A stretch of DNA of 5,786 nucleotides, taken from contig CANLWQ010000137.1 of assembly GCA_947494405.1 (NCBI GenBank), positions 1-5,786 on the forward strand. The letters are read 5' to 3'. The translations under genes were made by a program, and so were the position numbers. The DNA is from Comamonadaceae bacterium (GTDB lineage: Bacteria > Pseudomonadota > Gammaproteobacteria > Burkholderiales > Burkholderiaceae_C). Positions 1 through 5,371 of the stretch are shown here, one piece after another. Numbering within the stretch: position 1 is the first letter of the stretch; every line of letters begins with the position of its first letter. The notes under the pieces are model-generated. The model did no database searches. It was not told the origin of the DNA and was given only the letters and a program-made list of their open reading frames with translations.

Positions 1-41
1 GGTCCGAAATAACTGCTGGACACGCCCGCGGCATGGATGGC

Positions 42-60
42 GGCCTTTTAAGAGAAGGCC
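42..60. repeat. Inverted repeat (hairpin) upstream of the zrg-type cluster
   Basis: GGCCTT (42-47) is the exact reverse complement of AAGGCC (55-60). With one G-U and one A-U pair inside, the stem extends to 8 bp around a 3-nt loop. No U-run follows on either strand, so it is not a convincing intrinsic terminator. It could be the 3' end structure of a gene lying left of the window, or a leader hairpin of the downstream operon. The 106 bases before the first gene show nothing else I can support. Confidence 0.4.
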
Positions 61-106
61 TATGGGTGACTCAACTTCCCTTTTCGTCTTCTAGAATGGA
101 AAAACC

Positions 107-622
107 ATGAGACACATTTTTGCTCGCTTAGCTACCTTGCCTCTCTTGTTATGTTGCACCATGGTCGTGGCAGGCGACAAACACGCCGCCCACTCGCATG
201 GCGTTGGCAACTTGGAGTTGGTGGTACAGGGCGGCACGGTCAAAGCCAGTTTTGAAATTCCCATGGAAAGCCTGCTGGGCTTTGAGCATTTGCCGCGCAC
301 CCCTGCACAAAAAAAGGCCATGGCTGATTTGCAAACCGCTGTGGGGCAGGCCAGTTACTTCATCAGTTTGCCGGCGGCGGCCGACTGTCAGCCCAAGTCC
401 TTGCAAGTCAACGCTGATATGTTCAACGGCAAAAAATCCGATCACAGCGATTTGGATGCCGAGATGGAGTTCAGCTGTAGCCAGCCCAACGCCTTAAAGC
501 AAATAGAAATTCCCTTGTTCAAAAAACACCCGCGGCTCAGTAGCCTCAAGGTTGACATGGTCACCCCCAAAGGCCAGGCCAGCGTCACTCTTAAAGCCAA
601 AGACCCTGTGCTTCGCTGGTAA
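107..622 (+). CDS. zrgA: ZrgA-like (DUF2796) periplasmic metal-binding protein, short form
   Basis: This 171-aa protein starts with a signal peptide (about residues 1-22, hydrophobic core LATLPLLLCC, likely cut after VVA). The mature N-terminus is histidine-bearing: H26, H29 and H31 in DKHAAHSHGVG. The HGVG-N-LELVVQG opening, the two cysteines C94 and C124 (a likely disulfide) and the ending ...GQASVTLKAKDPVLRW match the DUF2796/ZrgA family. Zinc-regulated members of that family in Vibrio are linked to zinc acquisition. I remember relatives as having a long His-rich insert between the two cysteines; here that stretch is only about NGKKSDHSDLDAE, with a single His113. The start is supported by GGAA at 98-101, 5 nt before ATG. 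It heads a cluster with an ABC transporter and a DUF3299 protein. Family assignment is firm; zinc specificity is inferred. I saw no recognisable Zur-type palindrome upstream. Confidence 0.85.
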   Translation: MRHIFARLATLPLLLCCTMVVAGDKHAAHSHGVGNLELVVQGGTVKASFEIPMESLLGFEHLPRTPAQKKAMADLQTAVGQASYFISLPAAADCQPKSLQVNADMFNGKKSDHSDLDAEMEFSCSQPNALKQIEIPLFKKHPRLSSLKVDMVTPKGQASVTLKAKDPVLRW

Positions 623-625
623 ACC

Positions 626-1312
626 GTGACCCACGCCCTTCAGCTTTCGCAACTCTCTCACGCTTGGGGTCATGCGCCGCCCTTGTTTGAGATTGCACAG
701 CTGGCGCTGTTGCAGGGTGAAAACTTGTTTATTCAAGGCCCCAGTGGTTGCGGCAAAAGCACTTTGCTGGGCATGTTGGCGGGTGTGATTCCCGTGAGCC
801 ACGGCCAACTCGAGGTGCTGGGGCAAGACATGGCGGGGCTCAGCAGCGTGGGGCGCGACCGCTTGCGCGGCGAACACATGGGTGTGATTTTTCAGCAGTT
901 CAATTTGCTGCCCTACCTTGATGTGCAAGCCAATGTGCTGTTGCCCACCCGCATGTTTCCCAGTCGAGCGTTGGCCGCCACCCAAGAATGGGGCGACGCC
1001 CAAAGCCAAGCACTGCATTTGATCCAGACCTTGGGTCTGCCGCAAAGTGTGTGGCATCAGCCGGTCAACCAGTTGTCGGTGGGCCAGCAGCAGCGCGTGG
1101 CCGCGGTACGTGCCCTCATGGGCAGTCCGCGCTTGCTCATTGCCGATGAGCCCACTTCGGCTTTGGACGAAGCCAATCAACTCGAATTTCTCGATCTGCT
1201 CTTAGCGACAGCCCGCAGGCAAGCTGCCAGCGTGGTCATGGTCAGCCACAACCCGCAGTTGGCCCATCGCTTCGATCAGGTGTTTGCCATGCCTTTGCGG
1301 GGTCACACATGA
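626..1312 (+). CDS. ABC transporter ATP-binding protein, LolD/MacB type
   Basis: This is a 228-aa nucleotide-binding subunit with every motif intact: Walker A GPSGCGKST (38-46), Q-loop FQQFNLLP (89-96), signature LSVGQ (150-154) followed by QQRVA, Walker B LLIADEP (170-176), D-loop SALD (178-181) and switch His208. Length and the FNLLPYLDVQANVLLP segment fit the LolD/MacB/FtsE branch, whose ATPases drive FtsX-type permeases. It should sit at the cytoplasmic face and hydrolyse ATP for the permease encoded next. The start is GTG, 3 nt after the zrgA-like stop, with no good ribosome binding site (only GGT nearby), so translation is probably coupled to the upstream gene. Its stop overlaps the permease start by 4 nt. 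The function as an ABC ATPase is certain; the substrate is not visible in the sequence. Confidence 0.93.
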   Translation: MTHALQLSQLSHAWGHAPPLFEIAQLALLQGENLFIQGPSGCGKSTLLGMLAGVIPVSHGQLEVLGQDMAGLSSVGRDRLRGEHMGVIFQQFNLLPYLDVQANVLLPTRMFPSRALAATQEWGDAQSQALHLIQTLGLPQSVWHQPVNQLSVGQQQRVAAVRALMGSPRLLIADEPTSALDEANQLEFLDLLLATARRQAASVVMVSHNPQLAHRFDQVFAMPLRGHT

Positions 1313-2598
1313 TGTGGCTCAATTTGGCTTTGCGCAGTGCGTGGTCTCGCAGACAAGCACTGGTCATGGTGATTGTTTCTGTCAGCGTGTCGGTGCTCAT
1401 ATTGTTGGGTGTTCAGCAATTGCGCGAGGACGCCAAGCGCAGTTTCTCCAACGCCTTGAGTGGCGTTGACCTCATCGTGGGGCCGCGCGGCAGTGCCACC
1501 GAACTCATGCTCTACAGCGTGTTTCAAATTGGCCGGCCCTCGCGCAACATGGGCTATGAGGGCTATGAAGCGTTAGCGCAGTTATCCCAAGTGCAGTGGG
1601 CCGTGCCCATACAGCTGGGCGACAGCTATTTGGGTCATCCTGTGCTGGGCAGCACACCAGCAATATTTGCTCACTTCAAAAGCCAGGGGCGGGGCTTGCA
1701 GTGGGCCCAAGGGCGTGCGTTTGCCGATCCACTCACACAGCCAGAGGCTTTGAGCGAAGTGGTGTTAGGTGCCGAGGTGGCCAAACGCTTTGGCCACAAG
1801 CTCAACGACAAACTCGTGCTCACCCACGGCCAGTCCAGTGGCCTGGGTACCGAGCACGAAGACCACCCCATGACCGTGGTGGGCATCTTGGCGTCCACCG
1901 GCGCACCCATAGACCGCAGTGTCATCGTCAGCTTGCAGGCTTTCGAGGCCATACATGTGGGTTGGGGCATGGGCATTTCGCCCAGTGCTTTCAAGGCGGC
2001 AGGCGGGGCGCAGCAGGCCTTGGACATCAAAGATTTGCAACCTTCCAGTCTGTCCGCCGTGTGGGTGGGTTTGCACAACCGTGCCGAGGTGTTCTCAGTG
2101 CGGCGCAAGATAGAAAGTTTGGAGCGAGGCCAATTGATGGCGGTCATGCCCGGCGTGGCGTTAGACGAACTCTGGCAAATAGTGAAAGTGGTTGAAAACA
2201 CGCTGCTGCTGGTGGGCATGCTGGTGGCAGTCAGCGCCATGCTGAGCGTGGCGGCGGTGCTGCTGGTGGCCATGGCCGGGCGGCGCAAAGAATTGGCGAT
2301 TTTGCGGGCCATGGGTGCAGCGCCTTTGGCTTTGATGGGCTTTGTGCTGCTCGAATCGCTGTTGGTCTGCCTCGCCGGTATAGTGCTTGGGTTTGTGCTT
2401 TGCCAAGCTTTCTTGCTGCTGGGTCAAGACCTGTTGCGCACCGAGTTTGGTGTGTTGGTGCAAGCCGGATGGCCGCCTTTGCAGGCTTGGTGGGCTTTGG
2501 GCGCATTGTGTGGCGTGGCTTTGCTGGCCAGTCTGGTTCCTGCGTGGCGAGCCTACAGCCTGTCTTTGTCGGATGGTTTACATCCTCCTTCGGTCTGA
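1309..2598 (+). CDS. FtsX/MacB-type ABC transporter permease
   Basis: This 429-aa inner-membrane protein has the MacB/LolC plan: TM1 at about 15-36, a periplasmic domain of some 255 residues, then TM2 (about 296-323), TM3 (345-371) and TM4 (392-411). The coupling segment GRRKELAILRAMGA (324-337) after TM2 is typical of FtsX-domain permeases and should contact the ATPase. The stretch DLIVGPRGSATELMLYSVFQIG near the start of the periplasmic domain is one I associate with the permeases that travel with DUF2796 and DUF3299 genes. Start and stop overlap as ATGA with the ATPase gene; ATG is doubled (1309 and 1312), and GGGG lies 6 nt upstream. No HlyD-type adaptor or TolC-like gene is present in the window, so a tripartite efflux pump is not supported here. 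Probably acts on a periplasmic or membrane partner, perhaps the ZrgA-like protein. Confidence 0.9.
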   Translation: MMWLNLALRSAWSRRQALVMVIVSVSVSVLILLGVQQLREDAKRSFSNALSGVDLIVGPRGSATELMLYSVFQIGRPSRNMGYEGYEALAQLSQVQWAVPIQLGDSYLGHPVLGSTPAIFAHFKSQGRGLQWAQGRAFADPLTQPEALSEVVLGAEVAKRFGHKLNDKLVLTHGQSSGLGTEHEDHPMTVVGILASTGAPIDRSVIVSLQAFEAIHVGWGMGISPSAFKAAGGAQQALDIKDLQPSSLSAVWVGLHNRAEVFSVRRKIESLERGQLMAVMPGVALDELWQIVKVVENTLLLVGMLVAVSAMLSVAAVLLVAMAGRRKELAILRAMGAAPLALMGFVLLESLLVCLAGIVLGFVLCQAFLLLGQDLLRTEFGVLVQAGWPPLQAWWALGALCGVALLASLVPAWRAYSLSLSDGLHPPSV

Positions 2599-2602
2599 GT
2601 TC

Positions 2603-2609
2603 AAAGGGA
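2603..2609 (+). promoter_or_regulatory. Ribosome binding site fixing the DUF3299 gene start
   Basis: AAAGGGA lies 6 nt before the ATG at 2616. The reading frame stays open far upstream, back to an ATG at 2400 inside the permease gene. This site and the signal peptide directly after 2616 decide in favour of the downstream start. Confidence 0.6.
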
Positions 2610-2615
2610 TTTGAT

Positions 2616-3188
2616 ATGCGTGGGCGTCGGTTTCAGTTCATTTCTTGCTGCATCAGCGCTTTAGCCTTGGTTGCGGCCGTGGCTGCGGGTGCGCAAACCC
2701 CAGGTTACAGCTTGATCGATTGGAACGATCTCATGCCCGAGCCTTGGGTGAAAGAAATGACCAAGGAAATGGCGGCGGCGGGCAAGTTGACCAATTTGCA
2801 AGACAACAGTGAAGAAGCGAATAAAGCCATGGCTGCCATGCGCAAAAAATTCGATGAAGCGCCCATTGTCAAATCGCAGCTTAATAAAAAAGTGCGCTTA
2901 CCAGGCTATGTGGTGCCCTTGGATGCAGATCGCAGCGAAAAGCGTGAGTTTTTGTTGGTTCCTTATTTTGGTGCTTGCATTCATACGCCGCCCCCGCCGG
3001 CCAACCAAATTGTGCTGATTCGCCCCACAGCGCAAAGCAAAATCAAGAAGTTACCTGAATCCATGGACATTGTTTGGGTGGAGGGCGAGATCAAAGAGGG
3101 GCGGGTCGCCACCTCCCAAGGTGTCAGCGGTTATTTGCTTGAAGCCATTTCTGTCGCCCCCTATGAGGTAAAACCGGCCAAACGCTGA
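2616..3188 (+). CDS. DUF3299 family secreted protein
   Basis: This 190-aa protein has a signal peptide (about residues 1-26, RGRR then a hydrophobic run to AGA, cut before QTPGYS), so it is probably periplasmic. The mature part opens with the acidic/tryptophan motif SLIDWNDLMPEPW (32-44). A lysine- and alanine-rich helical stretch follows, then the domain core: RLPGYVVPLD (94-103), FLLVPYFGACIHTPPPPANQ (112-131) and a C-terminal strand region ending in GYLLEAISVAPYE. These are hallmarks of DUF3299. The single mature cysteine C121 with H123 in ACIHTPPPP could be a metal site, but that is inference. The gene follows the permease by 17 nt and probably belongs to the same operon, as homologues commonly neighbour MacB-type ABC genes. 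Biochemical function is unknown. Longer versions starting inside the permease would lose the signal peptide and are unlikely. Confidence 0.87.
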   Translation: MRGRRFQFISCCISALALVAAVAAGAQTPGYSLIDWNDLMPEPWVKEMTKEMAAAGKLTNLQDNSEEANKAMAAMRKKFDEAPIVKSQLNKKVRLPGYVVPLDADRSEKREFLLVPYFGACIHTPPPPANQIVLIRPTAQSKIKKLPESMDIVWVEGEIKEGRVATSQGVSGYLLEAISVAPYEVKPAKR

Positions 3189-3285
3189 CTACAATGCGTC
3201 AGTGATCTCTGATTCCGTGCAACCCCTCAACGGCTATTTTCTTTTTTACTAAACTACCCACTTCATTTCAAAGCGAGACTGACTT

Positions 3286-3726
3286 ATGGCAACCAATATT
3301 GATCAATCCAACAATCTGGTGATTGGCAACGGCGTTACTTTCAAGGGCACGCTCAATGTCCCCAAGAAAGCCACCATTTACGGCACCGTTGACGGTGAGT
3401 TGACCGCGGAAGAAATTTTTATTGGACAGTCCGGAAAAATCACTGGCAAAGTCACTGCCCGCGCCATTGAAGTCGAAGGTGAATTGCACCAAGTCATTCA
3501 CTGCCGAGATCACTTGCATATTCGCGCTACCGGCAAAGTCTCGGGCAAACTCGAGTATTCGCAAATCCAAATTGAACGCGGCGGCGAGTTCCGCGGCGAA
3601 ATGCAGCAAGTCGGTGCACCGCCCGTGTACCCCGCTGGCAGCAACCCCCCACCTGCCAAGCCTGTCATGGCCGGACCTGCTGTCACCGCCGCGCCCGCCC
3701 CAACTGGTGGCAACAACGCTAACTGA
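3286..3726 (+). CDS. Bactofilin (polymer-forming cytoskeletal protein)
   Basis: This 146-aa protein has the bactofilin core (about residues 10-106). It is a run of short repeating strands with glycines at turns: VIGNGVTFKGTLNVPKKATIYGTVDGELTAEEIFIGQSGKITGKV. The pattern continues to GGEFRGEM and predicts a right-handed beta-helix that polymerises without nucleotide. The tail (110-146) is rich in Pro, Ala and Gly and probably disordered, ending in GGNNAN. Bactofilins act as membrane-associated scaffolds for cell shape, stalk or division-site enzymes, and are often encoded beside an M23 peptidase; none is present here. The gene lies 97 nt after the DUF3299 stop, so it likely has its own promoter, though I found no convincing -35/-10 pair. 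The ribosome binding site is weak (GCGAGA at 3273-3278). It converges on the minus-strand gene ending at 3754. Confidence 0.93.
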   Translation: MATNIDQSNNLVIGNGVTFKGTLNVPKKATIYGTVDGELTAEEIFIGQSGKITGKVTARAIEVEGELHQVIHCRDHLHIRATGKVSGKLEYSQIQIERGGEFRGEMQQVGAPPVYPAGSNPPPAKPVMAGPAVTAAPAPTGGNNAN

Positions 3727-3737
3727 GAACCTGCATT

Positions 3738-3756
3738 TAAGCCAAGATTGGGCTTA
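3738..3756 (+). repeat. Hairpin just after the bactofilin gene
   Basis: TAAGCC (3738-3743) pairs with GGCTTA (3751-3756) around a 7-nt loop, and TTTG follows. It lies 11 nt after the bactofilin stop and overlaps the stop codon of the convergent minus-strand gene. The short stem and short U-run make it at best a weak plus-strand terminator. Confidence 0.5.
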
Positions 3757-4155
3757 TTTGTAGGGGTTTTCGCAAACCCTTTGGGGTGCTTGCCGCATGC
3801 AACGGCAGGTAAAACCAAAGTTTTTCAAATTCTTTTTTTCAATGCCTCTCACAGAGGCATTTCTTTTTTGGTTTGCCGGTACATAAACCTTGGGGTCAAA
3901 ACTGTGCTGAATTTTTTGACCGTCTTTCATTTCAAAACTCGCGCCCACACAGTAGATGGGGCCGCTTAAGCGGTTGCCAACTTCAAACATCATCAACTGT
4001 GGGTCGTCGCTAGACCAGCCCGATTGAATGCTGACTTGTTTGAGCTCATTGGGCGATAAATCGAAACCGCGCAGTTGGTCTTTGGCGCTCCATCCACTCA
4101 TGGCCCACACCGATCCTGCGCCCATGAACAGGCCAATAGCTACCCAACTCTTCAT
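3754..4155 (-). CDS. Small secreted four-cysteine protein of unknown function
   Basis: This 133-aa protein is not one I recognise. It has a signal peptide (residues 1-18, hydrophobic AIGLFMGAG, cut after SVWA), so it is probably periplasmic. The mature chain has exactly four cysteines (C69, C117, C119, C128), consistent with two disulfides or a small metal site; the CRC pair stands near the C-terminus. The middle (IYCVGASFEMKDGQKIQHSFDPKVYVPA in two stretches, 67-94) reads as alternating strands, suggesting a small beta-sandwich. Start and stop are shared with the upstream hydrolase gene as ATGA; no Shine-Dalgarno is visible, so translation is likely coupled. The 3' third contains a strong terminator on the opposite strand. 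That double use leaves some doubt about the C-terminal end, but signal peptide, coupling and amino-acid make-up favour a real gene. Confidence 0.72.
   Translation of the reverse strand: MKSWVAIGLFMGAGSVWAMSGWSAKDQLRGFDLSPNELKQVSIQSGWSSDDPQLMMFEVGNRLSGPIYCVGASFEMKDGQKIQHSFDPKVYVPANQKRNASVRGIEKKNLKNFGFTCRCMRQAPQRVCENPYK
3762..3781 (+). repeat. Second hairpin in the bactofilin 3' region
   Basis: GGGTTT (3764-3769) pairs with AAACCC (3774-3779) around a TCGC loop. A G-U and an A-U pair extend it to 8 bp. No U-tract follows on the plus strand, so it is structure rather than a terminator. It is read as codons on the minus strand, in the C-terminus of the four-cysteine protein. Confidence 0.5.
3789..3809 (+). 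repeat. Third hairpin in the bactofilin 3' region
   Basis: TGCCG (3791-3795) pairs with CGGCA (3803-3807) around a 7-nt loop; a G-U and a C-G pair add two more. It sits between the second hairpin and the U-rich run that precedes the strong terminator. Taken alone it is weak evidence; its interest is as part of a series. Confidence 0.35.
3833..3869 (+). terminator. Strong intrinsic terminator on the plus strand, preceded by a U-rich tract
   Basis: AATGCCTCT (3841-3849) and AGAGGCATT (3853-3861) form a perfect 9-bp stem with a CAC loop, followed at once by TCTTTTTT. Seven T's (3833-3839) precede the stem. The U-run is only on the plus strand; in the minus-strand transcript the flanks are A-rich, so the element is one-directional. 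It is the first strong terminator after the bactofilin gene, 114 nt past its stop, and it lies wholly inside the minus-strand coding sequence 3754-4155. The U-rich stretch plus hairpin plus U-tail also resembles the 3' module of Hfq-bound small RNAs. Confidence 0.8.
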
Positions 4156-4838
4156 AGCAAGGGCAGTATGTCTTTCAAAGTATTGCCGCTGTAGGTCGGG
4201 CGGGGCCCCAGTGTTTCAAAAGGCAGGCCTTGGCGGTTGACCCAAAAACTTTTAAAACCAAACCATGTCGCGCCCAGCGCATCCCAGCTGTTGCTCGACA
4301 CAAACAGCACCTCTCTGACATCTATAGGGTAGTGGTGGGTTACCAAACCGTAACTTTGCGGCGAGGTTTTAAACTGCCGCACCTCATCGACCGATAAAAC
4401 CTTGTCGATCAAGCCTGTCATGCCAGCGCTGCTGACCGCCTTGGCCAACATGTCGGGACTGCCATTGGACAAAATAGCGCAGCGCATACCAATCGCTTTG
4501 AGGTGTTGAAGGACGTCCCAGTTTTCTTCAAACGGGCTGAGTTGGGCATATTGGTCCATCAACTGCTTTTGTTTGGCCGGGGTGAGTTCCAAGCTGAGTT
4601 TTTGGCAAGCGTATTGCAAGCCCAAGCGGGTGAGGTCCCAAAAAGATTGGTAGTGCCGGCTGCCCAAGGGGTTCAGCGGATCGCTCAAAGACACCAAGCG
4701 GCTGTATTCAATTTGTTTGTCACGCCACAACACTGAAAGCGCATTGCCTTGACCTGGGAATAAGGTTTCTGCCATGGCGCTTATGGAATAGACATCGAAC
4801 AAGGTGCCGTAAGCATCAAAAACCACCAAACGAATCAT
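4152..4838 (-). CDS. Haloacid dehalogenase, type II (L-2-haloacid dehalogenase family)
   Basis: This 228-aa cytoplasmic HAD hydrolase matches the L-2-haloacid dehalogenase (L-DEX) group. The nucleophile is D8 in FDAYGTLFD, with T12 close by. R39 fits the substrate-carboxylate/halide arginine (Arg41 in L-DEX). SNG (124-126), K157 and Y163 in FKTSPQSYG, and S181, N183 and D186 in VSSNSWDALG line up with L-DEX Ser118, Lys151, Tyr157, Ser175, Asn177 and Asp180. All the residues I can place are kept, with a constant offset of 6 in the second half, so hydrolysis of L-2-haloacids is plausible. Related HAD enzymes with other substrates share many of these residues, so the natural substrate stays open. 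Translation starts at ATG 4838 behind AGGAA (4845-4849). The gene is divergent from aroQ, and its stop overlaps the next minus-strand gene by 4 nt. Confidence 0.9.
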   Translation of the reverse strand: MIRLVVFDAYGTLFDVYSISAMAETLFPGQGNALSVLWRDKQIEYSRLVSLSDPLNPLGSRHYQSFWDLTRLGLQYACQKLSLELTPAKQKQLMDQYAQLSPFEENWDVLQHLKAIGMRCAILSNGSPDMLAKAVSSAGMTGLIDKVLSVDEVRQFKTSPQSYGLVTHHYPIDVREVLFVSSNSWDALGATWFGFKSFWVNRQGLPFETLGPRPTYSGNTLKDILPLL

Positions 4839-4844
4839 GGCATG

Positions 4845-4849
4845 TTCCT
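4845..4849 (-). promoter_or_regulatory. Ribosome binding site of the haloacid dehalogenase gene
   Basis: AGGAA on the minus strand lies 6 nt before the ATG at 4838. It is the clearest Shine-Dalgarno of the minus-strand unit and supports this start. Confidence 0.6.
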
Positions 4850-4887
4850 ATTCATGTTCTGGTGCTGAGGCAAACTGCATAGCCCTG

Positions 4888-4915
4888 TTGTGTGTCAAGG
4901 TCGTCATCGTATACT
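4888..4915 (+). promoter_or_regulatory. Candidate aroQ promoter with the -10 hard against the ATG
   Basis: TATACT (4910-4915) is one mismatch from the -10 consensus. TTGTGT (4888-4893) is a half-matching -35 with a 16-bp spacer. Only six bases (TATTTT) separate the -10 from the aroQ ATG at 4922, which puts the expected transcription start at or next to the A of the ATG. The -35 match is poor, so this stays a candidate. Confidence 0.4.
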
Positions 4916-4921
4916 TATTTT

Positions 4922-5371
4922 ATGAAAATCCTCATTCTCAACGGCCCTAATCTCAACTTGTTGGGTACGCGTGAGCCGGAGCAATACGGCCACACCAGTT
5001 TGGCCGATGTCGAGGCTTTGTGCCGCGCCACTGCTGCGCCTTTGGGCTTAGAGGTGGACTTTGTGCAAAGCAACCATGAAGGCGAATTGATAGACCATAT
5101 TCACGCCTATGGCCAACTGTGCCAACAAGGCAAGGCAATTGGCGCTGTTTTCAATCCCGGCGCGTTCACCCATACCTCGGTGGCTTTGCACGACGCCATC
5201 AAAGGAACGGGTTTGCCGGTGGTCGAAACCCATATCAGCAATGTGTTTGCGCGTGAGGTTTTTCGTCACCATTCTTATGTATCTCCTGTGGCTGTGGGCG
5301 TCATTGCTGGTTTGGGTATTCACGGCTATGCCTTGGCCATACAAGCGCTGGCGCACCGCGCTTCCAATTAA
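4922..5371 (+). CDS. aroQ: 3-dehydroquinate dehydratase, type II
   Basis: AroQ catalyses the dehydration of 3-dehydroquinate to 3-dehydroshikimate, the third step of the shikimate pathway, in the cytoplasm; the family forms dodecamers. The 149-aa product has the expected length and motifs: [17 protein letters not shown] (7-23) with R17 and the catalytic Y22 on the flexible lid, SNHEGELID (50-58), [16 protein letters not shown] (77-92) with N78 and H84, and ETHISN (102-107) with the catalytic H104, followed by R115. ETHISN has Thr where many homologues have a hydrophobic residue. An in-frame GTG at 4892 would add ten residues ([10 protein letters not shown]) that do not look like the family and would overlap the putative promoter, so I chose the ATG giving [10 protein letters not shown]. 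No Shine-Dalgarno precedes it. The next gene is a MAPEG protein, not the accB often found after aroQ. Confidence 0.95.
   Translation: MKILILNGPNLNLLGTREPEQYGHTSLADVEALCRATAAPLGLEVDFVQSNHEGELIDHIHAYGQLCQQGKAIGAVFNPGAFTHTSVALHDAIKGTGLPVVETHISNVFAREVFRHHSYVSPVAVGVIAGLGIHGYALAIQALAHRASN

Noticed and set aside
67..97. Promoter-like pair GTGACT (67-72) and TAGAAT (92-97) before the zrgA-like gene
   Set aside because: The spacer is 19 bp, the -35 matches poorly and the -10 is too close to the ribosome binding site; I also looked for a Zur-type palindrome here and found none.
3..110. Open plus-strand frame running into the zrgA-like start, ending with an ATGA overlap
   Set aside because: The 35 residues contain no recognisable motif and the stretch includes the 42-60 hairpin; too short to support a partial gene.
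494..1180. Long minus-strand open frame (228 codons) opposite the ATPase gene
   Set aside because: It is antisense to an ABC ATPase with all motifs intact; its His/Gln-rich composition is typical of a frame shadow and it shows no domain.
1671..2312. Minus-strand open frame (213 codons) opposite the permease
   Set aside because: Shadow of a clear FtsX-type permease; no coherent domain and an unusual Ser/Thr/Met-rich composition.
2400..2615. N-terminal extension of the DUF3299 gene starting inside the permease
   Set aside because: It would bury the signal peptide and overlap the permease by about 200 bases; a good ribosome binding site precedes the ATG at 2616.
3191..3250. TACAAT (-10-like) and a CCGT/ACGG hairpin followed by a T-rich stretch in the gap before the bactofilin gene
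   Set aside because: TACAAT has no -35 at the right distance, and the stem is only 4 bp with an 11-nt loop, too weak to call a terminator.
4870..4898. Perfect -35 hexamer TTGACA on the minus strand (4898-4893) upstream of the haloacid dehalogenase gene
   Set aside because: With a 17-bp spacer the -10 position reads GTTTGC, and 16 or 18 bp are no better, so the promoter is not supported.
4892..4921. Upstream GTG start for aroQ adding ten residues
   Set aside because: The extension lacks family similarity and a ribosome binding site and overlaps the -10-like element; the standard AroQ N-terminus begins at 4922.
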